64,000 bases of DNA from Firm-08 sp045546995 (GCA_045546995.1 JAZQDW010000008.1:1-64000); one strand, 5' to 3'. Numbered from the stretch's first letter, positions 1-9,544 are shown. A program made the numbers and translations. Notes: a model not told the origin generated them from the sequence alone.

Positions 1-166
1 GTTATCTCTCCCTCAGTCCTCGCTGACGCTCGGACAGCTCCCTCGTCAGAGGGAGCCAAGGCAGGCTGTGCAGCCCATTTATGGGCAGCTGGTAATCAAT
101 GCACGGCCGGCAGGCCAATCAAGAGCGCACCCCGGTGCTGCCGGTAGTATTAGGGCTATGCTCGCT
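1..166 (+). repeat. Interspersed palindromic repeat, copy 1 (left part outside window)
   Basis: The first ~166 bases match, almost base for base, the right-hand halves of two other copies at 24992-25281 and 36724-37066. The shared part starts with the CTCTCCCTCAGTC block, contains CTCCCTCGTCAGAGGGAG, then a GTGCAGCCCATTTATG block. Similarity to the third copy continues through TAGTATTAGGGC near 166. The left half, if present, lies before base 1. No protein is encoded; small ORFs in it are by-products. From 167 to 360 I see only AT-rich spacer leading to the gene at 361, with a possible -10 (TATACT, 324-329) and no convincing -35. Confidence 0.85.
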
Positions 167-360
167 ATGCGGGTGTCTTTTTTATTGAAGGGAAAAAGGG
201 CGTTAGCATTTTCGGCTTTGCCAAAAGGCTCCTTCGTTCCATGCGTCCCTTGACCGCAGGTCGGTTTAGGAAAGTTAAACCTATATTTTGTTTTTTATAC
301 TTTTGTTTTTTGCAAGATAAGTGTATACTGAAAGCATAAAAACAAATCAGGAGAAACGAT

Positions 361-2643
361 ATGAGAAACGAGCCGAATTTTGTTATTCAAACCCAACAGT
401 ATGACCGTTCTTTTCCGGAATATTACGATATGTTGACCACCTTCGGCGCCTTCAACGAGGATGGCAGCTATACGGTGACCGACCGTCACACGCCCCGTCC
501 GTGGCTGAATATTATGTGCAACAAGCAGATCTTTTCTGCCATTTCCAATGAAGGCATGGGCTTTTTATGCTATCGTTCCGGCAGATTGCGGATGACCAAG
601 CATTACGTGGAAAGCGATTATTTATTGCGCACGCCCAACGGTAAGCGTACCTATATCGTCGAGGACGGTGAAAACCGTTATGATCTGCTGGCGCAAAGTG
701 AGGATTTGCGCTTTACCGTATGGCCGGGACGGACCCGTTTTGAGGGTAGCGTGGGGCCGATCTCTTTTTGTATGGATATCTTTGTGCCGCCGGAGGATGG
801 AGTGGAATGTGTCAAAGTGCGCCTACAAGGCGAGAAAAACACCGCCTACCGCCTTTGTACCGGTACGGAATGGACCTTTGCCGATCACGGTAAAGGGGCG
901 TTGAAAGGCCGCTTCCCTGCCGATCTGAGCGTTGAGATCCGGGAGGATACGGTTCTGTTGCACAGCGATATGGTTGCCGGCTGTCCCGATCTGTACGGCT
1001 TTATGGCCCAAAAAGGGATCACCGGCAGTGTGGAGCTGCGAGAGGAGCCGCTGACCCGTAGTGAAGGTAATTATAAGATTCATTACGTGCGCACGGAAAA
1101 AACGGTGCAGACAGATCAGGACGGCGTGGCTACCGATCATATCTTTTTCGGATTGATGCAGCGGGATTATGCGGCGGCGGTGGAAAAATATTTGTATGGC
1201 GACGGATACGAACAAGAATATGCCGCTCTATGCGCCTATTGGGATGAAGTGATCCATCGGACGTATTGCTGTTTGCCGGATAAAAATATGGAAAATCTGC
1301 TGAATATCTGGTTGAAGAATCAGGTTCACGTGACCTCTCTGTACAATCGGTTCGGAATTTTCGGATACCGTGACATTTTGCAGGATTGCTGGGGCGTCGG
1401 GTTTGTGGATTGGAATCGCACCCGGGAGCAGATCTTATTGGCGGCCGCCCATATGTTTGCCGATGGCCGCTGTCCCCGTCAGTTCAACGTGATCACCGGC
1501 TCGTTGGATCGCCGTGATTTTTGTGACAGTCCGATGTGGATGCCCATCGCGTTAAACAGTTATATAAAAGAGACCGGCGATTTTGATATTTTAAAGGAAG
1601 AGCTACCCTATCTTGAAAGTGAGCAACGGGGCACGCTGGAGGATCACGTTTTTCGCGCCTTTGACTATTTATGGGAAAACCGCGCCACCAACGGGCTGAT
1701 TCTGATGCGGGGCGGCGACTGGCTGGACGGTCTGGAGGGGATCGATCAATTGGGTGAAGCCACCTCGGTGTGGGGCACCTGCGCCACGGTTTATGCCCAA
1801 AATAAATTGATCGAGATCTTTGAAAAATTAGATCGGTCGGAGACGGTGGCTCTGTTGCGTGAGCGCAATGCGGCGTATACGGAGGCCGCCAATACCGTTG
1901 GCTTTAACGGTAAATGGTATAGCTATGCCACCATCAACGATACCGAGATCATCGGTCATCCCGATAACGTGGAGGGAAAAATCTATCTCAATCCCAATAC
2001 CTGGGCCATCTTTTCCGGTGTGGCAGATGCCCAAAAAACGGAAAGCGCCATGCGGTGGGTGCGGTTGTATTTGAATACTCCTTACGGTCCGCAGTTGAAT
2101 TGGCCGCCCTACGTGGCCACCGGTGAGGGCTACGGTCGGTTGAAGAAGCAACGGCCCGGCACCTTTGCCAATGGCGCCATCTATATGCACGCCGCTTCCT
2201 TTAAGATTTTCGCTGACGTGGCAAGGGGCGATATGATCGAGGCATACGATACTTTCACCCGACTGTTGCCCAACCATCCCGATAATCCGGACAATCGTCG
2301 GACCAGTGAGCCGTGGGCCGTGGGTAACGTGTATTACGGTATCAATCATAAAAATCCGGGATTGAATCTGTATTCCTGGTTTTCCGCCACGCCCGCCTGG
2401 TTGCTCCACGGCGGATATGAGGAGATCCTGGGCGTTTGGCCCACCTTTGACGGTCTGCGCTTGCGCGCCTGCGATCTGCCCGATTGGGACGGTTATCAGG
2501 TTAGTAAGGTGTATCGCGGTACCCGCTATAATATTACCTTCCGTCGCGCCGGCATCAAACGGATCATGATGGACGGTCAGCCGGTGGACGGTGACACTGT
2601 CTACAGCGAAAATCCCACGGCAGAGGTTGTGGTGGAATATTAG
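361..2643 (+). CDS. GH94-like glycoside phosphorylase / GH36-type glycosyl hydrolase
   Basis: A 760-residue cytoplasmic protein without signal peptide. The first ~270 residues look like a beta-sandwich domain and the rest an (alpha/alpha)6-barrel, the architecture of cellobiose/chitobiose phosphorylases. The motif GGDWLDGLEG (Asp at ~453) resembles the GH94 Gly-Gly-Asp-Trp-x-Asp-Gly signature carrying the catalytic acid. QDCWGVGF and the LNPNTWAI block are also typical. Family members cleave beta-linked disaccharides with phosphate to give sugar-1-phosphate; the substrate cannot be told here. The length is slightly below the ~800 residues of characterised cellobiose phosphorylases. The start follows AGGAGAAACGAT. 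It stands alone, followed by a bidirectional terminator. A GH94 relative of unknown specificity is the safest reading. Confidence 0.8.
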   Translation: MRNEPNFVIQTQQYDRSFPEYYDMLTTFGAFNEDGSYTVTDRHTPRPWLNIMCNKQIFSAISNEGMGFLCYRSGRLRMTKHYVESDYLLRTPNGKRTYIVEDGENRYDLLAQSEDLRFTVWPGRTRFEGSVGPISFCMDIFVPPEDGVECVKVRLQGEKNTAYRLCTGTEWTFADHGKGALKGRFPADLSVEIREDTVLLHSDMVAGCPDLYGFMAQKGITGSVELREEPLTRSEGNYKIHYVRTEKTVQTDQDGVATDHIFFGLMQRDYAAAVEKYLYGDGYEQEYAALCAYWDEVIHRTYCCLPDKNMENLLNIWLKNQVHVTSLYNRFGIFGYRDILQDCWGVGFVDWNRTREQILLAAAHMFADGRCPRQFNVITGSLDRRDFCDSPMWMPIALNSYIKETGDFDILKEELPYLESEQRGTLEDHVFRAFDYLWENRATNGLILMRGGDWLDGLEGIDQLGEATSVWGTCATVYAQNKLIEIFEKLDRSETVALLRERNAAYTEAANTVGFNGKWYSYATINDTEIIGHPDNVEGKIYLNPNTWAIFSGVADAQKTESAMRWVRLYLNTPYGPQLNWPPYVATGEGYGRLKKQRPGTFANGAIYMHAASFKIFADVARGDMIEAYDTFTRLLPNHPDNPDNRRTSEPWAVGNVYYGINHKNPGLNLYSWFSATPAWLLHGGYEEILGVWPTFDGLRLRACDLPDWDGYQVSKVYRGTRYNITFRRAGIKRIMMDGQPVDGDTVYSENPTAEVVVEY

Positions 2644-2743
2644 GGTGTTCCTCGCTTTCTTTTTCGGATCAACCGCCACAAAAACCATTTTTTGCGCCGC
2701 GTCTGATTTCCAAAACCGAATGTTTTTGCAGTTTTGAATATAA

Positions 2744-2777
2744 AAAACCCTTGTAATCTGTGGATTACAAGGGTTTT
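2744..2777. terminator. Bidirectional Rho-independent terminator
   Basis: A 15-bp perfect stem (AAAACCCTTGTAATC pairing with GATTACAAGGGTTTT, loop TGTG) lies between the convergent GH94-like gene and the WYL regulator. The A/T tracts at both ends let it work in both directions. Confidence 0.9.
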
Positions 2778-2823
2778 GTTTTGGAAATGCAGCGCTTAGT
2801 CACCTGCTGTGGCAGATGTCTGC

Positions 2824-3810
2824 TTAGTATTTATTTCGAATTTTTTCCAGGGCCGTTTTAAATTCTTCTACGCATTCCGTCGGCGCCAGTAATTGTACCC
2901 GATCCTGCAGAGAAAAGAGAAACCCGTAAAAGCCCGGGCTGACGATCACGTCGGTGATGAGTAGGAAATGCGCCTCATCGTCCGGCCGCAGATGGGCCTT
3001 TTTGCCGAATTGATCGATGGCAACGCCCAACAGATCCTTTTCAAAGCGTAGGGTCACCTGCTGTTCCCTGCCGCCCTGCATATTGAACAGCTTGGACACG
3101 TAGGCGCTGATCTCGGCCCGATCGTTGTCCCGTTGCGCGGGGGTATCCTCCACGGCGATCTGTTCCATTTTGTCCACCCGATAGTGGCGCACCTCGCCCC
3201 GCACGGGGTCAAAGGCGATGAGATAATATTTTTCATCATCCCACGCCACCGAAAGGGGGCTGACCTGATAACGGTCTCCCCGACGGTAGGCCTTTTCCAG
3301 CTTTCCGTTTTGTAACGACCAGCTGAAATAGCGATAGGACAGCTGTTTGCCGGCGGTGATGGCACGGTAGATGGCATCAATGTTGTAATAGATAGCCTCG
3401 TTGACCGTTTTGTTCCGCGCGGCAAGAAACACCTGACTTTTGAGCTGCTGTCCCTGATAGTGGGAGCAGAGGGTGGTCAGCTTGTCAATGAGCTCCTTGC
3501 TCTTTTTTTCGGTGATAAATTGGCTGGATTGAATGGCATCTACCAGCAGATGCAGTTCGGGCATTTCAAATTCCCGTTCTGCCAGATAATAGGTGCCCTT
3601 CTTCTCCCCTTTTTGAATGTCCAGCCCCAACAGCTCCAGATAGGCCAGATCGTCGTAAAAGGTTTTACGTTCAATCGCGATATCATAGCGTTCCTCCAAC
3701 AGCTCGCAAAGGCGGGTGCGGGAGAGGGGGTGCTGTTCATCAGTTTCGGTGCAGAACAAACGGTACAGATAGATCAACCGCAGTTTTTGCATACCGCCGG
3801 AACGGGGCAT
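2824..3810 (-). CDS. WYL-domain transcriptional regulator
   Basis: A 328-residue protein with an N-terminal HTH of the DeoR/HTH_11 kind (~1-75), a middle WYL domain (~150-225, around GKQLSYRYFSW and YQVSPLSVAWDDEKYYLIAF) and a C-terminal WCX-like extension. WYL proteins are ligand-sensing DNA-binding regulators that often respond to nucleotides or nucleic acids. The start is fixed by AAAGGAGG seven bases upstream of ATG. It lies 23 bases downstream of nifU on the same strand and is probably co-transcribed with nifS-nifU, so it might regulate Fe-S or stress genes; that link is inference only. Confidence 0.88.
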   Translation of the reverse strand: MPRSGGMQKLRLIYLYRLFCTETDEQHPLSRTRLCELLEERYDIAIERKTFYDDLAYLELLGLDIQKGEKKGTYYLAEREFEMPELHLLVDAIQSSQFITEKKSKELIDKLTTLCSHYQGQQLKSQVFLAARNKTVNEAIYYNIDAIYRAITAGKQLSYRYFSWSLQNGKLEKAYRRGDRYQVSPLSVAWDDEKYYLIAFDPVRGEVRHYRVDKMEQIAVEDTPAQRDNDRAEISAYVSKLFNMQGGREQQVTLRFEKDLLGVAIDQFGKKAHLRPDDEAHFLLITDVIVSPGFYGFLFSLQDRVQLLAPTECVEEFKTALEKIRNKY

Positions 3811-3833
3811 GGGCGTTCCTCCTTTGTAAAAAA

Positions 3834-4256
3834 TCAGTCGTTGTGACAGCAGCTGCCGCAGGTGCTGGGTACTTCAAAGTCCAGCTCACGGCCGATCTTC
3901 TGATAATAATCTGCCAAAGCGGCCTTGATGGCCTCCTCCGCCAGTACGGAGCAATGGACCTTGACGGGCGGCAGACCGTCAAGAGCCTCCATAACGGCCT
4001 TGTTGGTCAATTGCAATGCTTCGGCAATGGTTTTGCCCTTGACCAGCTCGGTGGCCATGGAAGAGGTGGCGATGGCGGCGCCGCAACCGTAGGTCTTGAA
4101 TTTGCAATCGACAATGACGTCGTTCTCAATTTTGAGATACATCTTCATAATATCGCCGCATTTTTGGTTACCGACCTCGCCGATACCGTCGGCATCCGGG
4201 ATCTCGCCCACGTTGCGGGGATTTTGAAAATGGTCTTTTACTTTTTCGCTGTACAT
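3834..4256 (-). CDS. nifU: Fe-S cluster scaffold protein NifU/IscU-like
   Basis: A 140-residue scaffold on which Fe-S clusters are built with sulfur from the neighbouring cysteine desulfurase. The three ligand cysteines of the IscU/NifU N-domain are present: C33 in NQKCGD (with D35), C58 in YGCGAA and C102 in VHCSVLAE. The C-terminus adds a cysteine-rich tail, CGSCC (C133, C136, C137), beyond the minimal family, possibly an extra metal site. It lies 16 bases after nifS on the same strand, the usual Clostridia pairing. Confidence 0.95.
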   Translation of the reverse strand: MYSEKVKDHFQNPRNVGEIPDADGIGEVGNQKCGDIMKMYLKIENDVIVDCKFKTYGCGAAIATSSMATELVKGKTIAEALQLTNKAVMEALDGLPPVKVHCSVLAEEAIKAALADYYQKIGRELDFEVPSTCGSCCHND

Positions 4257-4272
4257 AGGTATACTCCTTTAT

Positions 4273-5463
4273 TTATAAGCTATAGTCCTCGGCAATGCCG
4301 GCCTTGATGGCATCCTCCCATACGGGGGACATATCCCGCAGGCGCTTTACGATGCCGGGCAGGGTGTTCAAAATATAATCCACGTCCTCCTCGGTATTGT
4401 CCTCCCCCAGCGTGATCCGCAGGGAGCCGTGGGCCACTTCATGGGTCAGCCCGATGGCGAGCAGTACGTGAGAGGGATCGAGCGAGCCGGTGGTACAGGC
4501 CGAGCCGGAGGAGGCAAGAATGCCGTTCATATCCAGCATCAGCAGCAACGCCTCCCCTTCGATAAATTCGATGGAAATATTCACGTTGGAGGGGACTCTC
4601 TGTTCTCTCGAGCCGTTGAGACGGCAGTACGGGATCTTTTCGAGAATTCCGTCCATCAGCCGATCCCGCAGGCCCAGAAGGCGCGCATTGGTGGCCTCCA
4701 TTTCCTTGCAGGACAGCTCCAACGCCTTGGCCATGGCAACGATAAAGGCGGTATTTTCGGTACCGGCGCGCTTACCGCGCTCCTGCCCGCCGCCGTGAAT
4801 GAGGGGCTTGACGTATACGCCGCCACGGACGTATAAAAAGCCGATGCCCTTGGGGGCGCCGAATTTATGGCCGCTGGCAGACAGCATATCCACACCCAAT
4901 TCCTTAACGTTGATGGGCAGATGACCCACTGCCTGTACGGCGTCGGTGTGGAAGGGGATCTTGTGCGCTTTGGCAACGGCGGCCAGCTCCCGGATGGGTT
5001 GGATGGTACCGATCTCGTTGTTGGCGGTCATAATGGTGATCAGCTTGGTGTCGGGACGGATGGCCGCCTCCAGCTGTTCGGGGGTGATCAGACCGTTGGC
5101 ATCTGCCGGCAGATAGGTGGCGGTACAGCCCTCTTTTTCCAGGGCCGCCACGGTGTGCAGGATGGCGTGATGCTCGATATTGGTGGTGATGATGTGACCG
5201 GGTTCCTTTTTCAGGATCCCGTAGAGAGCCATATTGTTGCTCTCCGAACCACAGGAGGTGAAAATGATCTCCTGCTCCTTGGCGCCGATACACGCAGCAA
5301 TGGTACGGCGGGCGTCCAGCACGGCCTGCTCGGTGATGTCCGAGATGGAGTACATACTGGATACGTTGCCGTAATACTCTGTCAGATACGGCATCATGGC
5401 CTCCACCGCTTCGGGACGGATCCGGGTGGTAGCGGCGTGGTCTACATAGATCAGTTTACTCAT
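4273..5463 (-). CDS. nifS: Cysteine desulfurase NifS/IscS type
   Basis: A 396-residue class-V aminotransferase-fold PLP enzyme that removes sulfur from cysteine for Fe-S cluster assembly and thiolation. The PLP lysine is K200 in SASGHKFGAPKG. The persulfide-forming cysteine is C323 in SSGSACTTGSLDPSHV, a loop typical of the NifS/IscS subgroup. The N-terminal YVDHAATTR and the histidine pair of TTNIEHHA are conserved. It is followed at 16 bases by the scaffold gene and preceded at 33 bases by rnhA. Confidence 0.96.
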   Translation of the reverse strand: MSKLIYVDHAATTRIRPEAVEAMMPYLTEYYGNVSSMYSISDITEQAVLDARRTIAACIGAKEQEIIFTSCGSESNNMALYGILKKEPGHIITTNIEHHAILHTVAALEKEGCTATYLPADANGLITPEQLEAAIRPDTKLITIMTANNEIGTIQPIRELAAVAKAHKIPFHTDAVQAVGHLPINVKELGVDMLSASGHKFGAPKGIGFLYVRGGVYVKPLIHGGGQERGKRAGTENTAFIVAMAKALELSCKEMEATNARLLGLRDRLMDGILEKIPYCRLNGSREQRVPSNVNISIEFIEGEALLLMLDMNGILASSGSACTTGSLDPSHVLLAIGLTHEVAHGSLRITLGEDNTEEDVDYILNTLPGIVKRLRDMSPVWEDAIKAGIAEDYSL

Positions 5464-5496
5464 AAATTTTCTTCGCTTCCTTATTGACGAAATTGA

Positions 5497-5937
5497 CTAT
5501 TTTGCGATGGCTTCTCTGGCGGCAACGGCCAGCGTGTCACACCGTTCGTTCATGGGATGGCCGGCGTGACCCTTGATCCAGATAAAGCTTACCTGATGGG
5601 TCTCCAGCAGGGGCAGCAATCGTTGCCATAGATCCACGTTGAGCGCCGGCTTTTTATCGGCCTTTTTCCAGCCGCGGGCCTGCCAGCCGTATACCCAGCG
5701 TTGATTGACCGATTCACAAAGATAGCGTGAATCGCTGTACAGCGTGACCTCACATGGCTCTTTGAGCGCCTCCAGCCCGACGATGGCGCCCAACAGCTCC
5801 ATACGGTTGTTGGTGGTGTCGGCAAAGCCCTCGGAGAACTCCTTGGTCACACCGTTGTATTCTATTACGGTGCCGTAGCCCCCGGGACCGGGGTTGCCGC
5901 TGCAGGCGCCGTCGGAATAGATATTAACGTGTTTCAT
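5497..5937 (-). CDS. rnhA: Ribonuclease HI
   Basis: A 146-residue type-1 RNase H that cuts RNA in RNA-DNA hybrids. The catalytic residues are visible: D9 (YSDGACSGNPG), E47 (NNRMELLG), D69 (YSDSRYL) and D134 (NERCDTLA), plus the histidine at H124 (KGHAGHP). Its ATG overlaps the serS stop codon by one base (TAATG), indicating translational coupling. Confidence 0.96.
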   Translation of the reverse strand: MKHVNIYSDGACSGNPGPGGYGTVIEYNGVTKEFSEGFADTTNNRMELLGAIVGLEALKEPCEVTLYSDSRYLCESVNQRWVYGWQARGWKKADKKPALNVDLWQRLLPLLETHQVSFIWIKGHAGHPMNERCDTLAVAAREAIAK

Positions 5938-7214
5938 TATTTCTTTTCGATCTTGCTGACACCGCCCATATAGGGACGCAGCGCCTCGGGAATGGTGATA
6001 CTGCCGTCCTCGTTCTGGAAGTTTTCCAAAATGGCGGCGGTGGTGCGGCCGACGGCTACGCCCGAGCCGTTGAGGGTGTGGACGAACTGGGCCTTGCCCT
6101 TGATATCATCCTTAAACTTGATGCCGGCGCGGCGTGCCTGGAAGTCCAGGAAGTTGGAACAGGAGGAGATCTCCACGTATCTGCCGTAGGAGGGCATCCA
6201 TACTTCGATGTCGTAGGTCATGGCGCTGGAAAAGCCCAGATCGCCGCTGCACAAACGAACCACACGGTACGGCAGACCCAGATCCTTCAGGCATTGTTCG
6301 GCGGAATCGGTCAGCGTCTCCAGTTCTTCCCAGCTTTGATCGGGTCGGGTGAATTTTACCAGCTCGACCTTGTTGAATTGATGCTGACGGATCAGACCTC
6401 TTGTATCACGGCCGGCGCTGCCCGCTTCGGCGCGGAAGCAGGCGGAATAGGCACAGTAACGGATGGGCAGCTTGCTGCCGTCCAAAATATCACCGCGGTA
6501 CATATTGGTTACTGGGACTTCAGCGGTGGGAATGAGGAAAAGATCGTCGGTGGTCTTGAAGGCATCTTCCTCAAATTTGGGCAACTGACCGGTGCCGGTC
6601 ATCGAGGCGCGGTTGACCAGATAGGGGGGCAGGATCTCTTCGTAACCGCGGCTGGAGTGGCTGTCCAGGAAAAAGCTGATGATGGCGCGCTCCAGCTTGG
6701 CGCCCAAACCTTTGTAGAAATGGAAACGGGCGCCGCTGACCTTTCCGGCGATCTCGGGATCCAGAATGTCCAGCTCCTTGCCCAGCTCCCAGTGGGGCTT
6801 GGGCTCGAAGGTAAATTCCTTGGGCGTGCCGAAACGGCGCAGTTCTTCATTATCGCTATCATCCTTACCGATAGGAACCATATCGGCAGGAACGTTGGGA
6901 ATTTCGTACAGCAGCTGTTGGATGCGCTGTTCGATCTCGCTCTGTCGGGCGTCGTCCTGCTTGATCTGCTCGCTGAGCGTTTTCATCTCGGCAAAAATGG
7001 GAGCAACGTCCTTGCCTTCCTTTTTCAGTTGAGGGATCTGCTTGGATACGGCGTTTTGCTTGGCCTTGTTTTGCTCGGAGGCAAAAATGAGCGCCTTACG
7101 CTCGTCATCCAGCGTGCACAGCTCGTCGATGACGGCATCCAGATCCATACAGCGGTTATGCATGGCCGCCTTGACGGCCTCTTTGTTTTCTTTGATATAT
7201 CTTACGTCCAGCAT
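5937..7214 (-). CDS. serS: Serine-tRNA ligase
   Basis: A 425-residue class-II aminoacyl-tRNA synthetase. The N-terminal ~100 residues form the tRNA-binding coiled-coil arm. Motif 2 (CFRAEAGSAGRDTRGLIRQH), the SSCSNFLDFQARR block and motif 3 (GSGVAVGRTTAAILEN) are all present. The length is normal for the family. No T-box leader is present: the preceding gene ends only one base upstream, so it is expressed from the par operon. serS downstream of parB is a recurrent Clostridia arrangement. Confidence 0.97.
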   Translation of the reverse strand: MLDVRYIKENKEAVKAAMHNRCMDLDAVIDELCTLDDERKALIFASEQNKAKQNAVSKQIPQLKKEGKDVAPIFAEMKTLSEQIKQDDARQSEIEQRIQQLLYEIPNVPADMVPIGKDDSDNEELRRFGTPKEFTFEPKPHWELGKELDILDPEIAGKVSGARFHFYKGLGAKLERAIISFFLDSHSSRGYEEILPPYLVNRASMTGTGQLPKFEEDAFKTTDDLFLIPTAEVPVTNMYRGDILDGSKLPIRYCAYSACFRAEAGSAGRDTRGLIRQHQFNKVELVKFTRPDQSWEELETLTDSAEQCLKDLGLPYRVVRLCSGDLGFSSAMTYDIEVWMPSYGRYVEISSCSNFLDFQARRAGIKFKDDIKGKAQFVHTLNGSGVAVGRTTAAILENFQNEDGSITIPEALRPYMGGVSKIEKK

Positions 7215-7215
7215 C

Positions 7216-7800
7216 TTATTTCAATCTCTCCTCATAGTATGTGTATATGGCTTTGCTTTCCTCGGGCAGATTTTCTGCTTTGATCAGGGCAAAGGCCTCC
7301 TTGGCCTCCGTGATTTTATTTTGCCCATAGAGATCTATGGCCTGCAACAGCAACTGCTGTTGATGGATGATCTCCTCCCCTTTGGTGATCAGGGCTTCGT
7401 CGAGCTCTGCGCCGGCCTGGAGGGTGGCGTTTTCCTTGGTAAGGGTTTCCACCTGCTTGGTCAGCTGTTGGTTTTTCTCGGTAATGGTGGACAGACGGGA
7501 CTTGTTTTGCGCATCCGATTGGGTGGCGCTTTCCGCCTGACTCTTATAATCGTCCATTTCCGCATGGATCTTGTTCTGGATGATATAACTGCCGCCGATC
7601 AGCGCCAGGGCGACCAGACAGAACACCGTACTGTAGATCCACAAAAATTTGATATCTTTTTTGTATTCAACAACCTTTTTGGCTTTCTTTTCCAACTGTT
7701 GCTCCACACGGGTGGTGGGAGTTTCGGGGGCTTTCGCCTGTTCCGGCACCTCCGGTGCTAAGGGATCGGTGGGAACGTTCTTCTTTTCTTCCTGACTCAT
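7216..7800 (-). CDS. Single-pass membrane protein with coiled coil, function unknown
   Basis: A 194-residue protein. It has a charged, proline-rich cytoplasmic N-terminus (1-50), one membrane segment (~52-74, around WIYSTVFCLVALALIGG), a predicted coiled coil (~75-135) and a short helical, TPR-like tail (~140-190). It overlaps parB by four bases (ATGA) and ends one base before serS. Other Clostridia have a small membrane/coiled-coil protein (often DUF4446) in this position; I cannot confirm that this belongs to that family. A role linked to chromosome segregation or the envelope is possible but unproven. Confidence 0.75.
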   Translation of the reverse strand: MSQEEKKNVPTDPLAPEVPEQAKAPETPTTRVEQQLEKKAKKVVEYKKDIKFLWIYSTVFCLVALALIGGSYIIQNKIHAEMDDYKSQAESATQSDAQNKSRLSTITEKNQQLTKQVETLTKENATLQAGAELDEALITKGEEIIHQQQLLLQAIDLYGQNKITEAKEAFALIKAENLPEESKAIYTYYEERLK

Positions 7801-8666
7801 TTCCCTTCACCGCCTTTCAAAATTTCCATAATTTTTTCCAGCTCTGCCACGCTGTGGTAGCTGATCTCGATCTTACCGCTGTTTTTGGGAGTATGTCGGA
7901 TCTGTACCTTGCTGCCCACGTGTTCACGGGCGGCGCGTTCCATCTCCTGCAGCGCCAGGGTGACCTCTCGGTCAAAGACGGGCAACTCCTTGGCGGGGGC
8001 CAGCGCTTTTTTAACCAGCCCCTCGGTTTGCCGTACCGTCAGTCCGTCGGAAATGATGCGATTGGCCAGCATCAGCATTTTTTCTGCATCCAGCGGCATC
8101 AAGGCTTTGGCGTGGCCGGTGGATAGCTCGCCCCCTGCTACGAAATCCATGATCTGCTCGGGCAGGGACAACAGCCGCAGCGCATTGGCGATGGCAGGAC
8201 GGGACTTGCCCACCGAACGGGCGATCTCCTCCTGGGTCATGTGATACACGTCCTGCAGGGAGCGATAGCCGCGCGCTTCTTCAATGGGATTGAGATCCTC
8301 ACGTTGCAGGTTTTCAATCAGCGCGATCTCCATATTTTGTTGTTTGGTAACGGTGCGGATGACGGCGGGCACCTCCTCTACCCCGGCGATGCGGCAGGCG
8401 CGCCAACGGCGCTCACCGGCAATGATGCGATAGCGGTCCCCCTCCAGGGGTTCCACCAGCAGGGGTTGGATCAGGCCGTGTTGCTCGATGGAGGCGGCAA
8501 GGGCCTGCAGTGCTTCTTCGTCAAAGTGTTTACGGGGTTGGTCCCGATTGGGCTCGATATCGCTGATCCGCAGGGTGCGGATGCCTTCGTCAGCGCGGGG
8601 CTGTTCGATGATGAAATCGTTATCTTCCCAAATGGCGTCCATTCGTTTTCCAAGACCTTTTTTCAT
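7797..8666 (-). CDS. parB: Chromosome-partitioning protein ParB (Spo0J)
   Basis: A 289-residue CTP-dependent DNA clamp that loads at parS. It has the N-terminal ParB/Srx-like domain with the GERRWRA motif (CTP-binding box), the ENLQREDLNPIEEA box, an HTH (EEIARSVGKSRPAIANALRLL) and a C-terminal dimerisation segment. It overlaps parA by four bases. Cognate parS sites lie ~0.9 kb upstream, between parA and the second ParB-like gene. Confidence 0.96.
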   Translation of the reverse strand: MKKGLGKRMDAIWEDNDFIIEQPRADEGIRTLRISDIEPNRDQPRKHFDEEALQALAASIEQHGLIQPLLVEPLEGDRYRIIAGERRWRACRIAGVEEVPAVIRTVTKQQNMEIALIENLQREDLNPIEEARGYRSLQDVYHMTQEEIARSVGKSRPAIANALRLLSLPEQIMDFVAGGELSTGHAKALMPLDAEKMLMLANRIISDGLTVRQTEGLVKKALAPAKELPVFDREVTLALQEMERAAREHVGSKVQIRHTPKNSGKIEISYHSVAELEKIMEILKGGEGK

Positions 8667-9439
8667 CCCGTCACTCCTTTCTGATGCTCCAAAAACTCTC
8701 TTGCCAGCTCACGATATGCCAGCGCACCCTTGGAATAACGGTCGTACAGCTGTACCGGAACGCCGTGGCTGGGCGCTTCGCTGAGACGCACGTTGCGGGT
8801 AATGACGTTTTTGTATACTTTTTCACCAAAAAATTTTTTGACCTCATCCTTGACCTGTACCGTCAGATTCAGTCTGCCGTCGTACATGGTCAGCAAGACG
8901 CCCTCCAAATGCAGGCCGGGATTGAAGTTTTGTTTGACCTTTTTAATGATAGAGATCAATTGGGACAAGCCTTCCAATGCATAGTATTCGCATTGGATGG
9001 GTGCCAGTACGGAATTGGCGGCGGTCAGCGCATTGAGGGTCAACAGCCCCAGACTGGGGGGACAATCTATAAAGATAAAGTCATAGAGATGGCGTACCCG
9101 ATCCAACGCCTGCTTGAGTAAGGAGGTGCGGTGGTCGGCGTTGACCAATTCGATTTCTGCGCCCGCCAGATCTTTGGTGGCGGGAAGGATGTCCACGCCC
9201 TCCACGGCGGTCTTTTGAATGCAATCCCGCACGTCAACCTGTCCTACCAGCGCATCATATACGCTTTTTTCCAGCGATCGTCTGGAAATGCCATAGCCGC
9301 TGGTGGCGTTTGCCTGCGCATCAAAGTCCACCAGCAGGACCTTTTTGCCCATTTCCGCAATGGCACAGGACAAATTGACGGCTGTGGTGGTTTTGCCGAC
9401 GCCGCCCTTTTGATTTGTGATTGCGATTATTTTTCCCAT
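8663..9439 (-). CDS. parA: Chromosome-partitioning ATPase ParA (Soj)
   Basis: A 258-residue ParA/MinD-type ATPase with the deviant Walker A motif KGGVGKTTT (signature K11, catalytic K16), Walker A' around LLVDFDAQANATSGYG and Walker B around IFIDCPPSLG. It drives origin segregation with ParB and regulates initiation in relatives. It is the first gene of the block running down to the WYL regulator: parA-parB overlap by 4 bases, parB and the next gene by 4, serS follows at 1 base. The AT-rich upstream region (9440-9540) probably holds its promoter; TATACT/TATAAT-like boxes exist but no clear -35. Confidence 0.97.
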   Translation of the reverse strand: MGKIIAITNQKGGVGKTTTAVNLSCAIAEMGKKVLLVDFDAQANATSGYGISRRSLEKSVYDALVGQVDVRDCIQKTAVEGVDILPATKDLAGAEIELVNADHRTSLLKQALDRVRHLYDFIFIDCPPSLGLLTLNALTAANSVLAPIQCEYYALEGLSQLISIIKKVKQNFNPGLHLEGVLLTMYDGRLNLTVQVKDEVKKFFGEKVYKNVITRNVRLSEAPSHGVPVQLYDRYSKGALAYRELAREFLEHQKGVTG

Positions 9440-9544
9440 AAATTTCTTCCTTTATGCGGTTGTTTCTTATTATATAATAGGTTGCTTTCACAGTATAGCA
9501 CACTTGTTTGCATTTTTAAAGAGTTTTTTACGAAATTTTACAAA

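Noticed and set aside
5937..7214. T-box riboswitch before serS
   Set aside because: The upstream gene ends one base before serS; there is no leader.
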